Origin: Leuconostoc carnosum
GTDB taxonomy: Bacteria; Bacillota; Bacilli; Lactobacillales; Lactobacillaceae
Reading direction: 5' to 3'
NCBI RefSeq assembly: GCF_014207505.1
Contig: NZ_JACHGL010000006.1
Location: forward strand, 62,001-126,000
Length of the DNA stretch: 64,000 bases
How positions within the stretch are numbered: the first letter of the stretch is position 1; every line of letters begins with the position of its first letter. The notes under the pieces are model-generated. The model was not told the DNA's origin, searched no databases, and saw only the letters and a list, made by a program, of their open reading frames with translations. The position numbers were made by a program, and so were the translations under genes. Below are positions 40,520-49,111 of the stretch, one piece after another.

Positions 40520-40562
40520 AAAAAGCCTCCGCCCATCTTATTTAGATGAGCGGAGGCTTTTT
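40520..40562 (+). terminator. Terminator after the glycosylase gene
   Basis: AAAAAGCCTCCGC pairs with GCGGAGGCTTTTT, with an inner CATCT / AGATG. Confidence 0.92.
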
Positions 40563-40720
40563 AGATAATTATTTCGTTAAAATTATTTCCATGAATTTTC
40601 AGAAAGTTTCAATCATTTTCTTTCTTTGATATAATTATTTTTATACTAAATAGAATCAATCAATTAACACTAACCATACGTGCATTGAACCACGTTAAAA
40701 GCATTATTGGGGATGACCAT

Positions 40721-40960
40721 ATGAATAAAACAAGTGCAATGCCAATTTGGCTTATGATTTTCGGATTAATATTATTACTTTTGACTATAATCGCACAGAT
40801 TCTTACAGGCAATCATATTTTTTCAAAAATTGGGTTGTATATATTTGCTATTTTTTGTTTAATTAATGCTATCTATGACTATAAAGTCACGCAGAAAATA
40901 ACTGCTTCAGCTGCAAGTATTTGCGTAGCCGTTTGCTTTTTATTAGTGGCCTGGACATAA
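40721..40960 (+). CDS. Small three-helix membrane protein
   Basis: This 79-residue protein has three hydrophobic segments (IWLMIFGLILLLLTIIAQIL, KIGLYIFAIFCLINAI, ASAASICVAVCFLLVAWT) and almost no loops. The ATG follows GGGGATGACCAT; a TTG 12 codons earlier lacks a ribosome-binding site. I recognise no family. The gene is convergent with the XRE regulator. Confidence 0.55.
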   Translation: MNKTSAMPIWLMIFGLILLLLTIIAQILTGNHIFSKIGLYIFAIFCLINAIYDYKVTQKITASAASICVAVCFLLVAWT

Positions 40961-40986
40961 GCAACGCTCAGGACATTCAACTGGTC

Positions 40987-41754
40987 TTATTCCACAACTA
41001 ATTCTTGAATTGCCCTAGAATAATGGATTTTATGTTTCAATGTCTTGGTAGGTCCCATGTTTAAACTTAAATTTTCCTTATTTTTTGAATATACTAATCT
41101 GTTAACGGCAGATACATTACTTTTCATCACCTGACTAACTGAACTGCCTGGCACAATTCTAGCTACTTTGACATAACTACCTTTATGATAAGCCATCACG
41201 TATGGATCTTTAACACCTGGATTCATGCCAGTGGTTAGTGTCAATTTATGCCAATCTGTACCCATTTCATTATCAGAAAACCACCTTGTCCAATACCCAT
41301 GATTTTTTTGATTATTTGGATTAATTTCTTTGTCGTCAGGCATTTTAGTGTACGCCACTTGATACTGCAAAAATGGATTCAACCGGTCAATTGTATTAAT
41401 TCCTTTTTGATAGCCAATTGTTAAAGTGACAACCCAAGCAATCAACAATAATAACATCGAGCCAAATATAATAGCTACCTTTTTATATCTTTGTTTCAAC
41501 GACACATCTTTGTCAATTGATTCCGCAACACTTATCCGTTTATCTTTCATATCTACTTCTTCTCCAAACATTATTTTTTCGAAAGATATGTCAAACAAGA
41601 GACTTAAACTACGTAAAACATCTAAACTAGGATAATTTTTCCCAGTTTCCCACGTTGAAACGGTTTGACGACTAACATGAACCCGATCAGCCAATTCTTG
41701 TTGCGTCATCCCCTGTCCCATACGCAGTTTTTTTATATCTTGTTCAAAGCTCAT
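40987..41754 (-). CDS. XRE-family regulator with membrane anchor and extracellular domain
   Basis: This 255-residue protein has an N-terminal helix-turn-helix (MSFEQDIKKLRMGQGMTQQELADRVHVSRQTVSTWE), a linker, one membrane helix (about 92-112, KVAIIFGSMLLLLIAWVVTLTI) and an extracytoplasmic C-terminal domain of about 140 residues. It could sense an envelope or extracellular signal and transmit it to DNA. The start is ATG with GAGGTG upstream; the longer frame adds a meaningless hydrophobic stretch. Target genes are unknown; the small membrane gene next door is a candidate. Confidence 0.8.
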   Translation of the reverse strand: MSFEQDIKKLRMGQGMTQQELADRVHVSRQTVSTWETGKNYPSLDVLRSLSLLFDISFEKIMFGEEVDMKDKRISVAESIDKDVSLKQRYKKVAIIFGSMLLLLIAWVVTLTIGYQKGINTIDRLNPFLQYQVAYTKMPDDKEINPNNQKNHGYWTRWFSDNEMGTDWHKLTLTTGMNPGVKDPYVMAYHKGSYVKVARIVPGSSVSQVMKSNVSAVNRLVYSKNKENLSLNMGPTKTLKHKIHYSRAIQELVVE

Positions 41755-41962
41755 ATCTTTCACCTCTAATTTAACTTTATTATCAAGAACAATACTAGCA
41801 ATTAAAGCTATCATTTGTAAAGCAAGCGAGACTAGCACCAAAGACACCACCTCTTCAACCGCATTTCAATTGATATCAAAAACCAACTAATAGGCACTGC
41901 AACGTCATTGTATGTATGATATATGCTTGTTGATGTGGTGGAGATTTCCTTTTTCTGCAAAG

Positions 41963-42125
41963 AAAAAACGGCTTAAACGCCGTTATATTGCTTACTCGCT
42001 TGATTTAATTTAGTACCTAAAAAGTACCTTTTTGTGTGAAATGCTATGAAATACAGTGCAACGTTTTTCATAAGAAAAAGCGCTACATTAAGGTTTTTGC
42101 AACCTTATGCAACGCCATGAAATGC
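41963..42125 (-). other. Possible prophage attachment scar beside tRNA-Ser
   Basis: Next to the tRNA 3' end are a terminator-like AACGGC / GCCGTT hairpin with T-run (41984-41963), a tandem GGTACTTTTTAGGTACT repeat (about 42014-42030) and GCAACG-containing repeats (42059-42110). Such short repeats are usual next to phage integrase genes and tRNA att sites. No integrase remains. This is inference. Confidence 0.35.
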
Positions 42126-42129
42126 TGAA

Positions 42130-42217
42130 TGGAGAAGAAGGGATTCGAACCCTCGCACGCTTTAACACGTCTACACCCTTAGCAAGGGCGCCTCTTCAGC
42201 CGCTTGAGTACTTCTCC
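42130..42217 (-). tRNA. tRNA-Ser (GCU)
   Basis: Acceptor GGAGAAG / CTTCTCC, D arm around CTCAAGCGGCTGAAGAG, anticodon stem CCCTT / AAGGG with anticodon GCT (42183-42181), long variable arm GTAGACGTGTTAAAGCGTGC, and T arm GAGGG-TTCGAAT-CCCTT. The large variable arm is typical of class II tRNA. CCA is not encoded. recQ lies 50 bases upstream on the same strand. Confidence 0.95.
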
Positions 42218-42267
42218 ATAACAGATACTACTATACCAGATAAACAAGCTAGTAGCAAGTGTTTTCT

Positions 42268-44085
42268 CTATTCTCGTACTTGTAAGTCATCTGCAAGCAC
42301 ATGAGCAAAGTCGTTATGATAGATTTCAAACTTCTTTTCACCAACACCAGAAAGTGCCAAAAATTCTTCATCTGTTTTTGGCCTGAGAATTGCCATATTC
42401 ATCAAAGTCTTATCCGAAAAAATAAGAAACGGTGGAATACCTGCCTCTCGAGCCAATTCCAGCCTTTTTGCCTTCAACCGAGCAAATAATTGATTATCAT
42501 CATCAGATAATTTCAACCCTTTGGCAGCAGACGTAACTACTTTTTGCTGTGCCACCACAGAACGATTCAGTCGTTTTTCCACAACCAATTGTCCTTTAAG
42601 CACACGAGCACCGATTTCTGTCACCTTAAGCACTGGGAACTCGCCACCCGCTGTTTTCAAGTAACCATCAGCCGTTAGAAAATCAATAAAAGCCGTTAAA
42701 TCTTTCAATGTATGTGCTTTCATCAAGCCATATGTGGGTAATTGGGTCAAATAATCATACTTTTTCACAGTGGCATCATGTGAACCCTTTAATATTTTGG
42801 CAACCATTGTTTTACCAAAGCTCTGATTCATACGCATCACATTGGCCAGGACCTTTTGGGTATCTGTCGTCACATCAACCATCTCGCGAGAATCTAAGCA
42901 GTTCGAACACATCTTGCAATCTTGGTCAACGATTTCACCAAAATATCCTAATAAATAGCGTGGTAAACAAGTTTGCGTATTAGCAAATGCGTTCATTTCT
43001 CGGATTTTATTATATTCATTTTGCTTATATTCTTCTGAACCACCAGATTTTTGTACAAAAAATTCTTGTAAATGCATATCTTGTGGTGCATATAATAGTA
43101 CAGCTTCAGCAGGCAAGCCATCACGTCCAGCGCGCCCAATTTCTTGATAATAGGCTTCGATATTTCCTGGTACAGAGTAATGGATAACAAAGCGCACATT
43201 GGGCTTATTAATGCCCATACCAAAAGCATTGGTTGCGACGATTACCTGCACATCATCATATAAGAATGCTTCCTGCATGGCTTGCCGTTCATGTTCAGGT
43301 AACCCTGCATGATAACGACCAACTTTAACCCCTTTTTTATGTAAAAATTCATATAATTCATCAACTTGTTTACGTGTAGCCGCATAAATAATACCACTTT
43401 GCTCACTATTTTCACGTAAATAATCTTGCACGTAACGTCGTTTGTCAACATAATGCATGATTTTAAGCGCAAGATTATCACGAGCAAAACCTGTCAGCAC
43501 AGTATCTTCGTCAGAGACATCAAGTAACTGCTGCAAGCTCTCACGAACACGTTCAGTAGCTGTTGCAGTTAATCCTAAAACAGCTGGAGAACCAGGAATT
43601 TCATGTAATAATGGTAAAATATTTAAATAACTAGGTCGAAAATCATGCCCCCATTGTGACATGACGTGCGCTTCATCAATCGCAACTAAATCAATTGGCA
43701 ACTGTTGAATAAAACCAAAAAAACTTGGAATTTCCAAGCGCTCTGGTGATACATACAACATTTTATAGAGACCCGCACGAATATCTGACATGCGCTGCGC
43801 CTGCTCTTGTCCTGTTAATGTAGAATTGAGAAAAGTTGCATCAATCCCCATCGTATTAAGACCATCAACCTGGTCTTTCATCAAAGAAATTAATGGTGAA
43901 ATAACTAAAGTCAACCCCTCAAACATCAGTGCTGGTAATTGATACGTGATCGATTTACCACCACCAGTTGGCATAATTGCCAATGTATGTTTATGGGCTA
44001 ACACTTTTTCAATAATATCTAATTGTCCTGCACGAAAATCATCGTACCCAAATACTTCTTTTAAAATCTCACGCGGTGTTTGCAT
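42268..44085 (-). CDS. recQ: ATP-dependent DNA helicase RecQ
   Basis: This 605-residue superfamily 2 helicase unwinds 3'-tailed and recombination intermediates. Motif I is MPTGGGKSITYQLPA (about 39), motif II is DEAHVMSQWGHDFRPSY (about 137), motif V is VRFVIHYSVPGNIEAYYQEIGRAGRDG and the arginine finger is in QEIGRAGRDG. A zinc-binding RecQ-C element (CLPRYLLGYFGE then CKMCSNC), a winged helix and a C-terminal HRDC domain (about 525-600) follow. It can bind the SSB tail encoded at 940. Confidence 0.95.
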   Translation of the reverse strand: MQTPREILKEVFGYDDFRAGQLDIIEKVLAHKHTLAIMPTGGGKSITYQLPALMFEGLTLVISPLISLMKDQVDGLNTMGIDATFLNSTLTGQEQAQRMSDIRAGLYKMLYVSPERLEIPSFFGFIQQLPIDLVAIDEAHVMSQWGHDFRPSYLNILPLLHEIPGSPAVLGLTATATERVRESLQQLLDVSDEDTVLTGFARDNLALKIMHYVDKRRYVQDYLRENSEQSGIIYAATRKQVDELYEFLHKKGVKVGRYHAGLPEHERQAMQEAFLYDDVQVIVATNAFGMGINKPNVRFVIHYSVPGNIEAYYQEIGRAGRDGLPAEAVLLYAPQDMHLQEFFVQKSGGSEEYKQNEYNKIREMNAFANTQTCLPRYLLGYFGEIVDQDCKMCSNCLDSREMVDVTTDTQKVLANVMRMNQSFGKTMVAKILKGSHDATVKKYDYLTQLPTYGLMKAHTLKDLTAFIDFLTADGYLKTAGGEFPVLKVTEIGARVLKGQLVVEKRLNRSVVAQQKVVTSAAKGLKLSDDDNQLFARLKAKRLELAREAGIPPFLIFSDKTLMNMAILRPKTDEEFLALSGVGEKKFEIYHNDFAHVLADDLQVRE

Positions 44086-44180
44086 ATTATTATTATAAGC
44101 TATTGTACCAAATCATGTTTGAACAAATAAGTAAATTTCCAGGAAACTAACCCATGATATATTTTAAACGCATTAACCGT

Positions 44181-44837
44181 TCAAAATACAGTACTTGTAT
44201 CATTAAACATTTCAACACTTAATGTGCCATCATTAGCCATATCAAAAACTGCTACTGCACCATTTTGAGGTCGATTTGCTGTAGACAAATGACCATAATG
44301 CTGTGCTAAATTCCAAATTAATTGACCGTGGGAAACTAACAATACTGTTGCATCACTAGCATATGTTTTGTGTAATGTTACCAGCGAGTGATCTATCCTT
44401 TGCCAAAAATCTGAAGCACTTTCACCTAAATGTTTGGGATCTATCTGATAAATTGTATCCATAATCGTTGTCATATCAACTTGTTTGGTAATCTCATCTG
44501 GTGAATCCGAATCAATACCTAATGCTTGACCAGTGGCTTTCCACACATCCGCATTTAGTCCGCCCTCAAAGCTACCAAAAAAATATTCTCGCCAGTCTGA
44601 TGTAAACGTCAGTTTAGGTGAGTCACGGTTATTAGCTGATAAGATGTATTCTGCTGTGTGAATTGCACGCGATGTATCGGATGATATTGCTGCATCAAAT
44701 TTCACATTTTGCAAACGCCGTCCTGCTGCTTGCCCATCTTGTTTACCCTGATCTGTCAACGGTGTATCTGCCCAACCTTGCACTTTATCTAGCGTGTTAA
44801 AAATCGTCTGCCCATGCCGCACTGCATAAATTTTCAT
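44181..44837 (-). CDS. Histidine phosphatase (phosphoglycerate-mutase-like)
   Basis: This 218-residue protein has the RHGQTIFN phosphohistidine motif (about 7-14), the helper AAISSDTSRAIHTAEYIL, acidic WREYFFGSFEGG and second catalytic His in LLVSHGQLIWNL (about 165). It may be a cofactor-dependent mutase or, more likely given its substitutions, a broad small-molecule phosphatase (CobC/PhoE-like). AAGGAG lies upstream of the ATG. It is monocistronic, between recQ and lysR. Confidence 0.87.
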   Translation of the reverse strand: MKIYAVRHGQTIFNTLDKVQGWADTPLTDQGKQDGQAAGRRLQNVKFDAAISSDTSRAIHTAEYILSANNRDSPKLTFTSDWREYFFGSFEGGLNADVWKATGQALGIDSDSPDEITKQVDMTTIMDTIYQIDPKHLGESASDFWQRIDHSLVTLHKTYASDATVLLVSHGQLIWNLAQHYGHLSTANRPQNGAVAVFDMANDGTLSVEMFNDTSTVF

Positions 44838-45004
44838 GAAAATTCTCCTTAATTATTTTTATATCATAATATTATTGATATTGTCATCGCCTATTACAAA
44901 AAATGTAAACTATGATAATGGCAAGATTAATTGATGTTATCAAGCGGTTTTGGCCGCACCATATCGCGTACATAATAACTCTCTCAAACTGACTACACAA
45001 GCCA

Positions 45005-45829
45005 TTATTCCGCTACATCACGTGCTATGTCTACCACTTGCTTATACCATTTTAAAATATCTGTCCGATTTTCGTGAGCCGAACGAATCACATAAAAAGA
45101 TCGATTAAACATACTATCCAAGGTTTGGTAAGGCATATTATCAGTTAATGCTTGCACGCTAACAATTGATTTTCCAAAATTTTCTGATAACATTTTTACG
45201 ATAATATCGTTGTTAGAAATTGTCAAAAAATGATTAGGCACCAAGTTATTTTGTTTAAAATACTGCTGTGTGTAGTGATAAACGCCAGAACCTTTTTCAC
45301 GCACTAACCACAAATCCGAACCTAAATTTCCCGCTAACACAAGTTGATCCTTAGCAATTTCTTCTCGTACAATAAAATCATGTGTAATCGGTTTTTCAAT
45401 AATGCCAAAATTGAATCGATGGTTCAATACACCTGCCAAAATTTCTTCAGAATTGTGCATCTCGATTTGTATATCCATTGTATTAAATTGCGTGTGTTCA
45501 ATTTTTGAAAATATTTTTGGTAGTAAAACTGTTGCTGAAGTTTGAGAAGCCGCAATTTTAATGTTCGTACGCTGTTCTTTTTCCAAACTATCTGTAATAG
45601 TCTGCCATTGGTCTAACAGCTGTGCTGCTTTTTGATACAGCATCCGTGCATTATTTGTTGGCGTGAATTCAGTTCTACCATTACGATGAAATAATATGAT
45701 ATTTAATTCTTTTTCCAATTGTTGAATGTGCACACTAACCGTGGGTTGAGAAATAAATAATTGGTCGGCTGCTTTAGAAAACGATCGTGTTTCATAAACA
45801 GCAATAAAAGTTCTCAATAATTTAAACAT
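45005..45829 (-). CDS. LysR-family regulator divergent from yeiH
   Basis: This 274-residue regulator has the usual winged helix (LRTFIAVYETRSFSKAADQLFISQPTVSVHIQQLEKEL, about 4-41) and a periplasmic-binding-like effector domain (about 88-270). It is divergent from a YeiH-type exporter gene. The E. coli regulator YeiE also lies beside yeiH, so control of the neighbour by a small ligand such as a sulfur compound is likely. It has a short, AT-rich shared promoter region (45830-45971) rich in T-N11-A-type sequences. Confidence 0.9.
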   Translation of the reverse strand: MFKLLRTFIAVYETRSFSKAADQLFISQPTVSVHIQQLEKELNIILFHRNGRTEFTPTNNARMLYQKAAQLLDQWQTITDSLEKEQRTNIKIAASQTSATVLLPKIFSKIEHTQFNTMDIQIEMHNSEEILAGVLNHRFNFGIIEKPITHDFIVREEIAKDQLVLAGNLGSDLWLVREKGSGVYHYTQQYFKQNNLVPNHFLTISNNDIIVKMLSENFGKSIVSVQALTDNMPYQTLDSMFNRSFYVIRSAHENRTDILKWYKQVVDIARDVAE

Positions 45830-45971
45830 AAGTTTTCCTATTAGTTTTATTAATTAAACACATTATAAATATTTATTTTACAAATAGCAAACACAGGGGT
45901 AGCATTAACTATATTGAAAATTAAAATTGCATGCCGAAATACTCAGCTGCAGTCATACATGGAGAGAGATT

Positions 45972-46970
45972 ATGAGAATTAAATCAAATATGGTATCTGG
46001 TATCATCATTACCTTAATACTATCTGCAGTTGCAAAAATTTTAGCCATTTGGTTACCATTTTTAGGTGCTGAAGCGATTGCCATGCTGCTTGGTATTCTA
46101 CTTGGAAATACCATCCTGAATCAAGCTGCATTTGCCCCTGGTATGAAATGGGCTGAAAAATTCCCTATTGAAATTGGTATTGCTTTAATGGGATTAACAG
46201 TTACTTTAAGAACAATTGAAAATCTCAAACTGCATGGTTTGCTTTTCATTATTCTCCAAATGACCTTAACTATTGTGATTGTCTTATGGATGGGTGGTCG
46301 TTTATTTAAAGTAACCAGTAAATCAGCCATGTTAATGGGCGCAGGAAATGCGGTTTGTGGTTCAAGTGCGATTGCATCAGTTGCACCAGCCATAGGCGCA
46401 ACTGATGATCAACGTCGTACAGCTGTGGCCACTGTGAGTTTGACCGGTGTTGTCCTCTTACTGATTTTACCAATCGTTGGCCCACATTTAGTTGGCCATA
46501 ATAACTTACTCCTTGGTGCTTTAGTTGGTGGTGTTGTTCAATCTGTCGGCCAAGTTGTTGGAACAGCAGCCTTAATCAATCCTACAGTTGTCACCTATGC
46601 CACTTTATTCAAGATGTTACGCATCATCCTCTTAACAGTTGTCGTACTGATCTTTTCAAAAATGGCACAAAAACAAGACCAAGCTGCTGCTAATATCAAT
46701 GAAACACATCATGGCGTTAAAATCCCTTGGTTTATCATTGCCTTTGTTATCCTATTACTCGTCAACAGTTTCATTATATTGCCACATGCAATGACTTTCA
46801 GTGCAAAAACGATATCTGGATTCTTCGGTGTTGTCAACCTAGCCGGTATTGGTTTAAATTTGAAAATTGATACGATTAAGAAATCAGGTGGTAAGTTCTT
46901 AACTTACGGACTGGTAACTGGTTTAATCCAAGTCGTTATAGCCGTTATCTTAATTACTGTCTTGTTTTAG
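45972..46970 (+). CDS. YeiH-family putative sulfate/organosulfonate exporter
   Basis: This 332-residue membrane protein of the Cons_hypoth698 (PSE) family has about ten hydrophobic segments. Family marks are GMKWAEKFPIEIGIALMGLTVTL, the MGAGNAVCGSSAIASVAPAIGA pore-like stretch (about 120-141) and GALVGGVVQSVGQVVGTA. Members are thought to export sulfate, sulfite or related anions, but the true substrate is not established. The start is ATG with GGAGAGAG upstream; a TTG 15 codons earlier is rejected. It is likely controlled by the divergent LysR protein. Confidence 0.87.
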   Translation: MRIKSNMVSGIIITLILSAVAKILAIWLPFLGAEAIAMLLGILLGNTILNQAAFAPGMKWAEKFPIEIGIALMGLTVTLRTIENLKLHGLLFIILQMTLTIVIVLWMGGRLFKVTSKSAMLMGAGNAVCGSSAIASVAPAIGATDDQRRTAVATVSLTGVVLLLILPIVGPHLVGHNNLLLGALVGGVVQSVGQVVGTAALINPTVVTYATLFKMLRIILLTVVVLIFSKMAQKQDQAAANINETHHGVKIPWFIIAFVILLLVNSFIILPHAMTFSAKTISGFFGVVNLAGIGLNLKIDTIKKSGGKFLTYGLVTGLIQVVIAVILITVLF

Positions 46971-46981
46971 ACAAGTATTTT

Positions 46982-47025
46982 ACACTAAAAAAACTATCAT
47001 ATCTTAATGATAGTTTTTTTAGTGT
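46982..47025 (+). terminator. Terminator of yeiH
   Basis: ACACTAAAAAAACTATCA pairs with TGATAGTTTTTTTAGTGT around an eight-base loop. Confidence 0.9.
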
Positions 47026-47066
47026 AAATAAGCTTTCCTTCGTATCATCTATCAGAGGCATATCAA

Positions 47067-47405
47067 ATGAAATTATCAGTTATCATATCAGCGTTATTCA
47101 TCACATGTTTAATTACTATACCTATACAAAAAGCCATCATTCCCTCTGTATCAGCCACCAAAAATGAAGCTGGAAAAATAAAAATAACTAATCACAACAC
47201 AAGTTATCTCACAATCAACATAACAACTGCCGATGAAGTTTGGATTAAAGATAGCAAAACAGAATCCTTACGAAAAAACTATCAAATCGCGCCCAATCAA
47301 AGCATCGTTATTTCTGCACACGGATCTGGTAGACCCTGCTGTGTTGACATATCAAAACCCAACCATTTTCTCAAAAAATTCACCTTCAGATCGTTACCTA
47401 TGTAA
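47067..47405 (+). CDS. Small secreted hypothetical protein
   Basis: This 112-residue protein has a signal peptide (MKLSVIISALFITCLITIPI...PSVSA, cleavage after about residue 30) and an 80-residue beta-rich mature part (KIKITNHNTSYLTINITTADEVWIKD) containing a vicinal Cys pair (GRPCCVDI). No family is recognised. It has a weak GAGG site. It ends at a terminator shared with the convergent nhaC gene. Confidence 0.6.
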   Translation: MKLSVIISALFITCLITIPIQKAIIPSVSATKNEAGKIKITNHNTSYLTINITTADEVWIKDSKTESLRKNYQIAPNQSIVISAHGSGRPCCVDISKPNHFLKKFTFRSLPM

Positions 47406-47436
47406 AAAATACGCCCTTATTAAAGGCGCATTTTTT
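47404..47436. terminator. Bidirectional terminator
   Basis: AAAAAATACGCC pairs with GGCGCATTTTTT with one mismatch, between the convergent secreted-protein gene and nhaC. Confidence 0.8.
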
Positions 47437-48790
47437 ACTGCTTTCTCTGTTTTAAACCAATACCTGTAAATGCTGTCACCACTGACATCACTGGCGATAA
47501 AATAGCAAAAAATGTAAATGGTGCAAAATCAATGACTGAAACATGTAAAGTTTGCGCAGCGAATGCACCAGCTACGCCCCACGGTACCAAATAATTCATA
47601 ACCGTACCAGAATCCTCAATTGTTCTCCCCAAAGCCAAAGGTGATAAATTAACACGTTTGAACGACTCTTTGAATAACTGTCCTGGCAAAATTGTGGCTA
47701 AATACTGTTCCCCAACTAAGAAATTAGCAGCAATACCAGTTGCTAACGTGGCTAAAATAACCGAACGAGATGATTTGAGATGTTTGGCAACAGGTGCCAT
47801 CACTGCTTTCAAAATACCTAAGCCATTTAATAAACCACCCATTGCCAAAGCCAATAGAATAATCATCACGGTACTCATCATCGATGCCATACCACCACGA
47901 TTCAATAGTGCAGTCAAGGTTGGGTCTGTACTCGTTGTTTTAAAACCATCCACCAACAAAACAGACCAAGATTGAACTGAATGATCAGCTAAAAATGCAA
48001 TACTAGATACAAAAATGTTAATTGTCAACGCTGCTACAGCTGGAATTTTAAGAAATGCTGTCACAATCAGAACAAAAATAGGAACAATTGCCCACCAAGT
48101 TGGTTGTAAAACAGCCATCATGGCGCTACTTTGCTGTGAAATATCTTGATGCGTTTCATGACCCAAACCAAAACCAACTGCTAACAACAGTGTCAGAATC
48201 AAGGCGGGCAATGTTGTCCACATTAAATTTTTAATGTGCGCAAATAAATCTGTCTCGGAAATGGCTGATGCCAAATTTGTTGAATCAGATAATGGTGAAC
48301 TTTTGTCCCCAAATATAGCACCAGATAAAAGCGTACCTGCAACCAATGCAGGATTTAACCCCATTAATGTCCCAATACCCATAAAAGCCACACCAACGGT
48401 TGATAAGGTCGTAAAAGCACTACCAATCACTGTCCCAACGACTGCCATTGTCATCAAAGCCGTTGGTAAAAACCAAGTTGGATTTAGAATTTTAAAGCCA
48501 GCCCAAATCATGGTTGGTATGACACCAGTGGCTGACCATAAAGCAATCATAGCACCAATTAACAAAAACAAAAAAATAGGTGCAATGCCCGACTCCAGAC
48601 CTTTGATTAATGCCGCTTGTGAGGTTAGCCAACTCACGCCATACAAACGTGCCACAATCATAATCAATCCAATAGCAACCAGTAAAGGCGCTATTGGGCT
48701 AAGTCCAAAACTAATAATCCCAGTAGCTAGGATGACAATAATAGCTATCAATAGTACAAATGATAGGCGTCCAGATAATTTATGCACCAT
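47435..48790 (-). CDS. NhaC-family transporter, probable amino-acid (Tyr) importer
   Basis: This 451-residue protein of the NhaC Na+/H+ antiporter family has about 11-12 membrane segments. Conserved parts include GSAFTTLSTVGVAFMGIG (about 114-131), GAIFGDKSSPLSDSTNLAS (about 151-169) and EDSGTVMNYLVPWGVAGAF near the C-terminus. It is preceded by a T-box, which implies an amino-acid substrate; NhaC members under Tyr T-boxes have been proposed as tyrosine transporters. The ATG at MVHKLSG has GGAGG nine bases upstream; the longer frame starts inside the leader terminator. Confidence 0.88.
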   Translation of the reverse strand: MVHKLSGRLSFVLLIAIIVILATGIISFGLSPIAPLLVAIGLIMIVARLYGVSWLTSQAALIKGLESGIAPIFLFLLIGAMIALWSATGVIPTMIWAGFKILNPTWFLPTALMTMAVVGTVIGSAFTTLSTVGVAFMGIGTLMGLNPALVAGTLLSGAIFGDKSSPLSDSTNLASAISETDLFAHIKNLMWTTLPALILTLLLAVGFGLGHETHQDISQQSSAMMAVLQPTWWAIVPIFVLIVTAFLKIPAVAALTINIFVSSIAFLADHSVQSWSVLLVDGFKTTSTDPTLTALLNRGGMASMMSTVMIILLALAMGGLLNGLGILKAVMAPVAKHLKSSRSVILATLATGIAANFLVGEQYLATILPGQLFKESFKRVNLSPLALGRTIEDSGTVMNYLVPWGVAGAFAAQTLHVSVIDFAPFTFFAILSPVMSVVTAFTGIGLKQRKQ

Positions 48791-48819
48791 AAATCCAATC
48801 CTCCATATAAGTGTAATAT

Positions 48820-49080
48820 AAAAAATCCCTGCTCTAGCCAATTAAGACTACAACAGGGACGAATCGATATTTTTAGAAATCCGTGGTACCACCCAGCTTA
48901 CACTTCAGACAATGGTTAATTATCAAAAGTATCACTTAAACATTTGCTATCGTGGTGGTGCCACGCTTAAATGTACGCAATAATATATTGCGCGCAGTAA
49001 CGAATCGTAATTCAGATTTTTGCACCTGTGTAGCTCACACCACCCGCTACTTCTCTTAACACCGAATGCATATCTTACTA
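48820..49080 (-). promoter_or_regulatory. T-box leader of nhaC, apparent Tyr (UAC) specifier
   Basis: The T-box core GGGUGGUACCACGG (48894-48881) is followed by a terminator (GUCCCUGUUG / AGCAGGGA and U-run at 48826-48820). Stem I shows GAAGUAGCGGG, an apical CAG / CUG loop with GUGCAA, and the strand GAAUUACGAUUCG. UAC (49009-49007) there is followed by a purine and is my best specifier; UAC also occurs at 48999-48997. The T-box is certain, the amino acid is probable. Confidence 0.88.
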
Positions 49081-49111
49081 GAATTGCTTTATTTAAGATA
49101 GGCTAATTTTA

